Below, in pieces: positions 33,899-40,564 of a stretch of 64,000 nt of DNA; the first letter of the stretch is position 1; the number at the start of each line of letters is the position of its first letter. Source of the stretch: Streptomyces sp. DH-12 (GTDB taxonomy: Bacteria; Actinomycetota; Actinomycetes; Streptomycetales; Streptomycetaceae); assembly GCF_002899455.1 (NCBI RefSeq), contig NZ_PPFB01000001.1, positions 5,493,001-5,557,000 on the forward strand. Reading direction: 5' to 3'. The notes beneath the pieces were generated by a model that saw only the letters and a list, made by a program, of their open reading frames with translations, was not told the origin of the DNA and made no database searches. The position numbers and the translations under genes are program-made.

Positions 33899-33963
33899 GA
33901 CGCTATTTATCATAACCGGTTCATGTCACTTTGACGATGGTCATAGCGTCCATGTGACGTGAA
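33899..33963 (-). promoter_or_regulatory. nadA promoter framed by nested inverted repeats
   Basis: On the minus strand a -10-like TATGAT occupies 33914-33909. A perfect 8-bp inverted repeat GACGCTAT (33899-33906) / ATAGCGTC (33943-33950) brackets it, one arm near the expected transcription start and the other upstream of the -35 region. A second, imperfect pair TTCATGTCAC (33920-33929) / GTGACGTGAA (33954-33963) matches at nine of ten positions. This is the most AT-rich patch in the area. Control by a NAD-responsive regulator is a guess. Confidence 0.5.
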
Positions 33964-34091
33964 TCCCGCCGGCCGCCCGTGCGCCCCGCGGGCCCCGCGA
34001 GCGACGGTTTCCGCTCCGCACGGCGTGTGCGAGCATGAGGAGGGAGCCGAGGAAAAGACGCGCCCGGCCCGGAATGAATCCGCGGCCCCGT

Positions 34092-34103
34092 CGGTTGCAA
34101 CCG
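34092..34103. promoter_or_regulatory. 12-bp perfect palindrome upstream of erpA
   Basis: CGGTTGCAACCG, fully self-complementary, ending 38 bp before the erpA ATG. It could be an operator for a dimeric regulator in the erpA leader or promoter. No matching site was found in the other gaps examined. Confidence 0.35.
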
Positions 34104-34141
34104 TCGGCAAGCAGTCTCCGTACAACCCGGGAGAGATGTAG

Positions 34142-34498
34142 ATGTCCGTATCGGACGAGACCACCACCGTCACCGACGGCATCATCCTGACCGACGCCGC
34201 CGCGTCCAAGGTCAAGGCGCTGCTCGACCAGGAAGGCCGTGACGACCTCGCCCTGCGCGTCGCCGTCCAGCCCGGCGGCTGCTCCGGCCTGCGTTACCAG
34301 CTCTTCTTCGACGAGCGTTCGCTCGACGGTGACGTGGAGAAGGACTTCGGCGGTGTGAAGGTCGTCACCGACCGCATGAGCGCCCCGTACCTGGGCGGCG
34401 CCACCATCGACTTCGTCGACACCATCGAGAAGCAGGGCTTCACGATCGACAACCCGAACGCCACGGGCTCCTGCGCCTGCGGCGACTCCTTCAGCTGA
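34142..34498 (+). CDS. erpA: A-type iron-sulfur cluster carrier/insertion protein
   Basis: A 118-residue HesB/IscA-family protein. The three conserved cysteines are present in the right context: GGCSGLRYQL (about residue 43) and the C-terminal SCACGDSFS pair. It binds Fe-S clusters transiently and passes them to client enzymes; NadA next door is such a client, and a cysteine desulfurase lies 4 kb away. Length is typical (ErpA 114). Start ATG 34142 follows GGGAGAG. The gene is followed by a perfect hairpin terminator. Assignment to ErpA rather than IscA or SufA is by general resemblance of the actinobacterial protein. Confidence 0.9.
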   Translation: MSVSDETTTVTDGIILTDAAASKVKALLDQEGRDDLALRVAVQPGGCSGLRYQLFFDERSLDGDVEKDFGGVKVVTDRMSAPYLGGATIDFVDTIEKQGFTIDNPNATGSCACGDSFS

Positions 34499-34521
34499 GC
34501 GGCTCCGCCTCCACAGCACCT

Positions 34522-34565
34522 GACGAAGGCGGCGGTCCCGTGCTCACGGGACCGCCGCCTTCGTC
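34522..34565. terminator. perfect 19-bp hairpin terminator (bidirectional)
   Basis: GACGAAGGCGGCGGTCCCG (34522-34540) pairs exactly with 34547-34565 around TGCTCA. It separates erpA from the convergent large membrane protein gene, whose stop codon lies at 34573. Confidence 0.88.
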
Positions 34566-34572
34566 GTGCGCG

Positions 34573-36420
34573 TCAGCGGGTGCGGGGCGCCGGCAGGCGG
34601 GCGCCCTCCTTGTGCAGCGGCACCGGCTCGCCCTTCGCGTCCACGACCTCGCGGGCGCCGAGCGGAGCGTCCAGCCGCACCGTCTCCTGGTACCGCTTGG
34701 CGATCAGGATGCACACCTCGCCCGGCCGGGACGTCCCGGTCACCCGCACCGTGACCTCGTCCCCGCTCTCGCTCGCCGTCGCCTCGTAGTCCGCGCAGAC
34801 GCCGCCCGTGAACGTCACGGTCAGCTCGTCGCCCTCCGCCGTGTAGCCCTCCACCTCGACCTCACGCGTGGCCGGCGCGGACGTCGGTTCGTCACCGGGG
34901 CCGGACGGCTCCTCGCCCGGCCGCTGTCCGGACCCCTCCGGCGGGGCGAGGAACGAGGGGGCGATCGCGGGGTGCGTCACCGTGAACGGGCTCTCCGAGC
35001 CCGCCGGGCGCACCTCGAACAGCCAGGACGGCACCAGCGCGGGACGCCCGTCCACCGCGTGCGCGGCCAGCCCGAACACCGCCTCGTCCACCGACACGGT
35101 GTCGCCGGCCGGCTTCGTCGCCGGGACGCACGGCTCCTCCTGCCGCTGCCCCTCGTCCAGCGGTACGGGGGTGGCGCAGCCGCCGATCTCCACCCGGCCC
35201 CCGGCGCCGGGCGCGCCGTTCATCGCGTCCAGCGCCTCGCGGGCGCTCACCACGGGGTAGTCGTCCCCCTTCACCGGCTCCGCGAGCCGGCCGCTGCCGC
35301 CGACCACCTCGCCGCCGGCCCCGACGACCACCCCGGTCGTCCACCCGTACGTCGGCAGCCCGCCGACCTCCGGGTCGGCGTTCACCACACGCCTGCCGTC
35401 CAGCACCTGGCTCGCGTCCAGTTTGGCGTCGTCCTGGCCCACCGCCTTGAGCACCGGCGCGGCGGCCCTCTTCGCGGCGGCCTCGCTCACCGCTGGGGTG
35501 TTCGCGCCGGCCGGGGCCTTGCAGGTGGCGCCCTTGCAGTTGTCGCTGCCGGGGATGTTCCGGCTGAACGTCCAGGCGCCGGGGGCCCGCTGGTCGACGC
35601 GCAGGGCCGGACCGGAGCCGTCCTGGCCGCCGATGCGCCAGGAACCGCCCTCGGCGACCGGCTCGCCCTCCATCCCCAGCGCCTTCGCCAGCGCGACCAC
35701 CCTGTCCTCGGTCACCTGGCCCCGCGCGTGGAACACCGGCGCCGAGTCCGGGCCCTCGGGGAGCGTGCCGTCGGCGCGGTAGGCGGCGCCGTACGGATTC
35801 GGCTCGCCCGGCGCGATGCCGGCCGGGCCGCTCTCCGAGTGGCCGTCCAGGGCGAGCGGCGGGGGAGCGGGGTCGCCGTTCGCCCCCGGGGCCGTACCGC
35901 CCCCGGAGTCCCCGGCGGCCCCGGCCGCGAGATACGCCCCACCGCCGCCGGCCAGCAGCACGGCGGCGGCCACGGAGACCACCAACGCCGGCGTCCGCCG
36001 CCGCCCCGCTCTCCCGGACCCGCGGTCGCCGTCATGGCCCGCGCCGACCACCGGCTCATCCGGTTCGACGGACCCGTCCGCCTTTGCTGCGGGAGCCCCG
36101 GCGCGCGTGGGCCCGTCCGCCCCGGCTGCGGGAACACCGCCGCTTCCCGCGGGCCCGTCCTCATCGGCATCGGCCGCTTCACCGCCGGCGGTCCGCGGGC
36201 CGGCCGCTTCGGATCCGCCCGTCCCGGTGTCCGTGGTCGCGGCGTCCGCGTCCCCGGGCGTCGAAGTCCCGGCGCCCTCGGGCTCCGAGGTCCCGGCGTC
36301 CTCGCCCGCGCCACGCGTCCGCGTGGCACCGGAGGCGGAGGCGGTGCGCGGTCCCGCGCCCCCCGCGTCGCCCGTGGCGGGGCGCGGCTCGTCGTCGTGG
36401 TCGGGTCGCTCGGTGTTCAC
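34573..36420 (-). CDS. large single-span membrane protein with disordered acidic cytoplasmic region
   Basis: A 615-residue protein. Residues 1-140 are low complexity (Gly, Ala, Thr, Asp, Glu, Pro) with almost no hydrophobics; a basic stop (GRAGRRRTPA) precedes one transmembrane segment (about 145-168, LVVSVAAAVLLAGGGGAYLAAG). The remaining 445 residues would be outside the cell: a Gly/Pro linker, a globular region with several paired cysteines (SDNCKGATCKA; GGCATPVPLDEGQRQEEPC), two acidic Pro/Ser/Glu linkers and a C-terminal beta-like domain (VEVEGYTAEGDELTVTFTGGVCADYEATAS). No known catalytic motif. Start GTG 36420 with AAGGAG upstream; open frame continues 145 codons beyond but only as shadow. 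Position next to Fe-S and respiratory genes gives no clear job. Confidence 0.8.
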   Translation of the reverse strand: MNTERPDHDDEPRPATGDAGGAGPRTASASGATRTRGAGEDAGTSEPEGAGTSTPGDADAATTDTGTGGSEAAGPRTAGGEAADADEDGPAGSGGVPAAGADGPTRAGAPAAKADGSVEPDEPVVGAGHDGDRGSGRAGRRRTPALVVSVAAAVLLAGGGGAYLAAGAAGDSGGGTAPGANGDPAPPPLALDGHSESGPAGIAPGEPNPYGAAYRADGTLPEGPDSAPVFHARGQVTEDRVVALAKALGMEGEPVAEGGSWRIGGQDGSGPALRVDQRAPGAWTFSRNIPGSDNCKGATCKAPAGANTPAVSEAAAKRAAAPVLKAVGQDDAKLDASQVLDGRRVVNADPEVGGLPTYGWTTGVVVGAGGEVVGGSGRLAEPVKGDDYPVVSAREALDAMNGAPGAGGRVEIGGCATPVPLDEGQRQEEPCVPATKPAGDTVSVDEAVFGLAAHAVDGRPALVPSWLFEVRPAGSESPFTVTHPAIAPSFLAPPEGSGQRPGEEPSGPGDEPTSAPATREVEVEGYTAEGDELTVTFTGGVCADYEATASESGDEVTVRVTGTSRPGEVCILIAKRYQETVRLDAPLGAREVVDAKGEPVPLHKEGARLPAPRTR

Positions 36421-36563
36421 CGCATCGCTCCTTCGCCTGCACAGCCGTCCCCTGCGGACCCTGCCCGGTCGCACCGGGACCGCTGAGGGTTCGTGTCCCG
36501 CGTCCCCTCCACGGGGGACGGCGATGGGACGCAGCGGGGGAGCGCGCGGTTCCCCGCGTCGGC

Positions 36564-36773
36564 TCAGTCGCCGTAGTCGGACATGGCGTCGAGCATCCGC
36601 GCGGAGGCGGGCGGCACGTCCACCCCGTGGATCAGGGAGGGGGGGACCGGCCGGGCCGCCGCCCGCTCGGGCGCCGCCCAGTGCGGGGCCATCCGGGCGC
36701 AGTCGCCGCGCAGCGAGGCCAGACCGCCCTCGAGGTCGACCGGAGCGGGGGCGTGGGCCTTGATGTTCGTCAT
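36564..36773 (-). CDS. small protein, unknown function
   Basis: A 69-residue ORF (MTNIKAHAPAPVDLEGGLASLRGDC...). It looks like a real protein: mixed composition, ends LDAMSDYGD, and is separate from the shadow frames. It lies in the same direction as, and 143 bp upstream of, the large membrane protein and is divergent from adenosine kinase. No clear ribosome binding site precedes the ATG (GTGCGGAC), so it may be leaderless or weakly translated. I do not recognise the family. Confidence 0.6.
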   Translation of the reverse strand: MTNIKAHAPAPVDLEGGLASLRGDCARMAPHWAAPERAAARPVPPSLIHGVDVPPASARMLDAMSDYGD

Positions 36774-36791
36774 GTCCGCACCGTATGCACG

Positions 36792-36827
36792 CCGACAGCC
36801 GCGAAGAAAGGTCTACTATCGGGTAGT
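36792..36827 (+). promoter_or_regulatory. candidate adenosine kinase promoter
   Basis: CCGACA (36792-36797) and TACTAT (36814-36819) are spaced by 16 bp and resemble -35 and -10 boxes in an otherwise GC-rich region. A short inverted repeat CTAC/GTAG (36813-36826) overlaps the -10 and the expected start point about 80 bp upstream of the GTG. Confidence 0.4.
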
Positions 36828-36902
36828 TTCGGCTGCTTCTGCGGGCCGTCCCCACCCGGTAGCGTGAAGTGTCAAACCCCCTCCCTCAGGAGATTCCACG
36901 CC

Positions 36903-37877
36903 GTGCGCATCGCAGTCACCGGCTCCATCGCCACCGACCACCTCATGACCTTCCCCGGCCGGTTCGCCGACCAGCTCGTCGCGGACCAGCTGCACACGGT
37001 CTCGCTGTCCTTCCTGGTCGACAACCTCGACGTGCGTCGCGGCGGAGTGGCCGCGAACATCGCCTTCGGCATGGGCCAGCTCGGCACCCGCCCGATCCTG
37101 GTCGGCGCGGCCGGCTTCGACTTCGACGAGTACCGGGCCTGGCTGGACCGGCACGGCGTCGACACCGGTTCCGTGCGCATCTCGGAGACGCTGCACACCG
37201 CCCGTTTCGTGTGCACCACGGACGCCGACCACAACCAGATCGGCTCCTTCTACACGGGCGCGATGAGCGAGGCCCGCCTGATCGAGCTGAAGACCGTCGC
37301 CGACCGTGTGGGCGGTCTCGACCTGGTGTCCATCGGCGCCGACGACCCGGAGGCGATGCTCCGGCACACCGAGGAGTGCCGCTCCCGGGGCATCCCGTTC
37401 GCCGCCGACTTCTCCCAGCAGATCGCCCGCATGGACGGCGAGGAGATCCGGATACTGCTGGAAGGGGCCACGTACCTCTTCTCCAACGAGTACGAGAAGG
37501 GCCTCATCGAGACGAAGACCGGCTGGACCGACGAGGAGATCCTCGCCAAGGTGGGCCACCGCGTCACCACCCTCGGCGCCCGCGGCGTGCGCATCGAGCA
37601 GGCCGGCGAGCCGGCCGTCGAGGTCGCCTGCCCCGACGAGGAGCGCAAGGCCGACCCCACCGGCGTGGGCGACGCCTTCCGCGCCGGCTTCCTGTCCGGC
37701 CTGGTGTGGGGCGTCTCGCTGGAGCGCGCGGCGCAGGTCGGCTGCATGCTGGCGACCCTCGTCATCGAGACGGTCGGCACCCAGGAGTACCAGCTGCGCC
37801 GCGCCCACTTCATGGAGCGCTTCACCAAGGCCTACGGCGACGACGCCGCCACCGAGGTGCGGCAGCACCTGGGCTGA
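36903..37877 (+). CDS. adoK: adenosine kinase (PfkB/ribokinase family)
   Basis: A 324-residue sugar/nucleoside kinase, identical in length to mycobacterial AdoK. The N-terminal substrate region is VTGSIATDHLMTFPGRFADQL and LDVRRGGVAANIAFGMGQLG; the anion-hole motif with the catalytic base is DPTGVGDAFRAGFLSG, with Asp257 the base. It phosphorylates adenosine to AMP in purine salvage. The neighbourhood (ctaC nearby) also resembles that of mycobacterial adoK. Start GTG 36903 follows AGGAG with an 11-base spacer. It converges with the cysteine desulfurase fusion, six bases between stop codons. Confidence 0.9.
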   Translation: MRIAVTGSIATDHLMTFPGRFADQLVADQLHTVSLSFLVDNLDVRRGGVAANIAFGMGQLGTRPILVGAAGFDFDEYRAWLDRHGVDTGSVRISETLHTARFVCTTDADHNQIGSFYTGAMSEARLIELKTVADRVGGLDLVSIGADDPEAMLRHTEECRSRGIPFAADFSQQIARMDGEEIRILLEGATYLFSNEYEKGLIETKTGWTDEEILAKVGHRVTTLGARGVRIEQAGEPAVEVACPDEERKADPTGVGDAFRAGFLSGLVWGVSLERAAQVGCMLATLVIETVGTQEYQLRRAHFMERFTKAYGDDAATEVRQHLG

Positions 37878-37883
37878 GCCCGG

Positions 37884-39272
37884 TCACGACAGCCGGCGGA
37901 CCGCATAGGCAGTGCCCCGGTCCGCCGGCTGCTCGCCGACGTACTCCTGCCCGCGCATCTCGCACCACGCGGGGATGTCCAGCCGGGCCGCCTCGTCGTC
38001 CGCGAGGACCCGCACCAGACCGCCCACCGGCACATCGCCGATCACCTTGGCCAGCTCGATCACCGGGACGGGGCAGCGCCGTCCCAGCGCGTCCACCACC
38101 AGCGCCTCGTCCCGCTCCTCCGTGACCACGTCCGTCCGGGACACCGGCGCGCCGAGCCTCTCCCGCACCCCGGCCACCACGTCCGGCAGCACGGCGAGGA
38201 ACCGCTCGACGTCCTCCTCCTCCGTGCCCGGCGGCAGCGAGACGCGGACGTTGCCCTCGCTGAGCACCCCCATCGCCCTCAGCACGTGGCTGGGCGTCAG
38301 CGTGCTGCTGGTGCAGGAGGAGCCGGAGGACACGGAGAACCCGGCCCGGTCCAGCTCGTGCAGCACGGTCTCCCCGTCGACGTAGAGACACGAGAAGGTG
38401 ACGACGCCCGGCAGCCGCCGCTCCGGGTCCCCGACCACCTCCGCGTCCGGCACCAGCTCCGGCACCCGCGCCCGGATCCGCTCCGTCAGTTCCCGCAGCC
38501 GGGCCGCCTCCTGGGCGGCCTCCGCCCGTACCGCCCGCAGCGACGCCGCCGCGGCCACGATCGCCGGGAGGTTCTCGAACCCGGGCGCCCGCCCCGACTC
38601 CCGCTCGTCGCGCGGTCCCCGGGGCGCGAACCGCACCCCCTTGCGCACCACCAGCAGCCCGACCCCCGAGGGGCCGCCCCACTTGTGGGCGCTCGCCGCG
38701 AGCAGCGACCAGTCGCCGTCCACCGGCCCCCAGCCCAGCGACTGGGCCGCGTCCACCAGCAGCGGCACCCCCGCCGCCCGGCACGCCCCGGCCGCCTCGG
38801 CCACCGGCTGGAGGGTCCCCACCTCGTGGTTGGCGGACTGCAGACAGGCCAGCGCGGTGTCCGGCCGCAGCGCCCCGGCGAACTCCGCCGGGCTCACGGC
38901 GCCCGTGCGGTCCACCGGGACCTCGGTGACCGGGCCGCCGGCGGCCCGGTGAACTTCCGCCGCATGGAGTACAGAAGAATGTTCGACCGCTGACACGATC
39001 AGGTGATGCCCCGTGCGTCGCCGCCCGGCCAGCGCCCCCGCGATCCCGGAGTGCACCGCGGCCGTGCCCGACGGGGTGAACACCAGCTCGTCCGGCCGGC
39101 AGCCCACCGACTCCGCGGCCGCCTCGCGCGCCGCGTCCAGCAGCAGCCGGGCCCGCCGCCCCTCCTTGTGCAACCGCGCCGGATCCGCCCACCCTTCGTC
39201 CAGGGCGGCCAACAGGGCCTGCCGGGCGACGGGGTGGAGCGGAACGGCGGAAGCGGCATCGAAGTAGGACAC
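37884..39272 (-). CDS. cysteine desulfurase fused to a TusA-type sulfur carrier
   Basis: A 462-residue fusion. Residues 1-370 are a NifS/IscS-type PLP enzyme: His98 in VEHSSVLHAAE, NHEVGTLQPV, VDAAQSLG, PLP-binding Lys197 in AHKWGGPSGVG and the sulfur-accepting Cys320 in SSGSSCTSSTL. After a short linker, residues 388-462 are a TusA domain with its active Cys400 in DALGRRCPVPVIELAKV. The enzyme should take sulfur from cysteine and hand it directly to its own TusA domain, for thiolation of tRNA, molybdopterin or other sulfur pathways. Start ATG 39272. A 14-bp hairpin overlaps its last codons. Confidence 0.9.
   Translation of the reverse strand: MSYFDAASAVPLHPVARQALLAALDEGWADPARLHKEGRRARLLLDAAREAAAESVGCRPDELVFTPSGTAAVHSGIAGALAGRRRTGHHLIVSAVEHSSVLHAAEVHRAAGGPVTEVPVDRTGAVSPAEFAGALRPDTALACLQSANHEVGTLQPVAEAAGACRAAGVPLLVDAAQSLGWGPVDGDWSLLAASAHKWGGPSGVGLLVVRKGVRFAPRGPRDERESGRAPGFENLPAIVAAAASLRAVRAEAAQEAARLRELTERIRARVPELVPDAEVVGDPERRLPGVVTFSCLYVDGETVLHELDRAGFSVSSGSSCTSSTLTPSHVLRAMGVLSEGNVRVSLPPGTEEEDVERFLAVLPDVVAGVRERLGAPVSRTDVVTEERDEALVVDALGRRCPVPVIELAKVIGDVPVGGLVRVLADDEAARLDIPAWCEMRGQEYVGEQPADRGTAYAVRRLS
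37890..37931. terminator. perfect 14-bp hairpin inside the 3' end of the desulfurase fusion
   Basis: CAGCCGGCGGACCG (37890-37903) pairs exactly with CGGTCCGCCGGCTG (37918-37931). It lies just beyond the adenosine kinase stop and inside the last codons of the convergent fusion gene, so it may terminate the plus-strand transcript while being part of the minus-strand coding sequence. Confidence 0.55.
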
Positions 39273-39457
39273 GCCCCCACGCTAAGCGCCCCGGCGCGAA
39301 CCCGGGAACCGGCCCGGGCGCGGGCGCGCTCCGGCGGCCGGGGGAGGCGTCCGCACCCGCCCGCGTGACATCCCGGACGTCCGGGCGATGGGGCGCTCGG
39401 TGTAAACCGCGGCGCGTATGGCACCCCTCCCCGCGAGACCTCAAAAGGCGTCGGCTA

Positions 39458-39486
39458 GGGTTTGGTCCGCATAAACATCCAAACCC
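39458..39486 (+). promoter_or_regulatory. inverted repeat at the ctaCDF promoter
   Basis: GGGTTTGG (39458-39465) and CCAAACCC (39479-39486) are exactly complementary, 13 bases apart; the spacer contains CATAAA. TAGGGT (39456-39461), a common Streptomyces -10, overlaps the first arm. The repeat lies 86-114 bp before the ctaC start and could be an operator or a leader stem. Confidence 0.45.
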
Positions 39487-39571
39487 CTGCCCGACGCAGG
39501 GCGGCGACCGACCAGCGAGAAGGCCAGGCCGCAGCCGAACAGCGCGGGCGAGACTCTCGGGAAGGCGCTAC

Positions 39572-40564
39572 GTGAGTCCCAACGGCTCCGACCTCCCCCA
39601 CGGCCTGGAAGGCGTGGGCGGTACCCCCAAGCCGCGGCGCCCGATGCGGCGGAAGCTGCTGCAGGCACTGACCGCGGGCCTGGTCCTGGCGACCGCCACC
39701 GGTTGCACATGGGAGGACTTCCCCCGCCTTGGCATGCCCACCCCCACGACGGAAGAGGCTCCGCGGATCCTCTCCCTGTGGCAGGGGTCCTGGGCGGCCG
39801 CGCTCGCCGTCGGCGTGCTGGTGTGGGGCCTGATCCTGTGGAGTGCTTTCTTCCACCGGCGCAGCCGCACCAAGGTCGAGGTACCTCCGCAGACCCGGTA
39901 CAACATGCCCATCGAGGCGTTGTACACGGTGGTCCCCCTCATCATCGTCTCGGTGTTCTTCTACTTCACCGCCCGTGACGAATCCGAGCTGCTGAAGCTC
40001 GAGAAGAAGCCCGACGTCACGGTGAACGTGGTCGGCTTCCAGTGGAGCTGGTGCTTCAACTACGTCGAGAACGTCGAGGGTTCCACGGGCGACGCCAAGA
40101 CGTCCAAGGAACTCGACGCGATCCCGAACCGCTACAAGGAGGCCTTCCCGGCCGACGCCGGCGGTGTGCACGACTGCGGCATCCCCGGTACCCGGAACCC
40201 GCAGACCAACAACCCGGGCCCCACCCTGTGGCTGCCCGAGGGCAAGCGGGTCCGCTTCGTGCTGACCTCGCGTGACGTCATCCACTCCTTCTGGGTGGTG
40301 CCGTTCCTGATGAAGCAGGACGTCATCCCGGGCCACACCAACGCCTTCGAGGTGACCCCCAACCGTGAGGGCACCTTCCTGGGCAAGTGCGCCGAACTCT
40401 GCGGCGTCGACCACTCCCGGATGCTGTTCAACGTGAAGGTCGTCTCCCCCGAGCGGTACGAGCAGCACCTGAAGGACCTCGCGAAGAAGGGGCAGCAGGG
40501 CTACGTGCCCGCGGGCATCGAGCAGTCCGGCCCCGAGAAGAACCGGGAGTCGAACATCCTGTGA
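39572..40564 (+). CDS. ctaC: cytochrome c oxidase subunit II
   Basis: A 330-residue lipoprotein carrying the CuA centre of cytochrome aa3 oxidase. The signal ends in a lipobox (TATGC, Cys45), two membrane helices follow (WAAALAVGVLVWGLILWSAFF; ALYTVVPLIIVSVFFYF), then the cupredoxin domain with CuA ligands CAELCGVDHSRM and the upstream His in DVIHSFWV. An insertion between about residues 170 and 205 (NYVENVEGSTGDAK...HDCGIPGTRNPQ) is typical of actinobacterial subunit II, which receives electrons directly from QcrC. Start GTG 39572 follows GAAGG. Its stop overlaps the ctaD start as GTGA. Confidence 0.95.
   Translation: MSPNGSDLPHGLEGVGGTPKPRRPMRRKLLQALTAGLVLATATGCTWEDFPRLGMPTPTTEEAPRILSLWQGSWAAALAVGVLVWGLILWSAFFHRRSRTKVEVPPQTRYNMPIEALYTVVPLIIVSVFFYFTARDESELLKLEKKPDVTVNVVGFQWSWCFNYVENVEGSTGDAKTSKELDAIPNRYKEAFPADAGGVHDCGIPGTRNPQTNNPGPTLWLPEGKRVRFVLTSRDVIHSFWVVPFLMKQDVIPGHTNAFEVTPNREGTFLGKCAELCGVDHSRMLFNVKVVSPERYEQHLKDLAKKGQQGYVPAGIEQSGPEKNRESNIL

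Noticed and set aside
33959..34141. 60-residue open frame directly before erpA.
   Set aside because: Poor composition, no good ribosome binding site, and it lies in the erpA promoter/leader region; its end touching the erpA ATG is probably chance.
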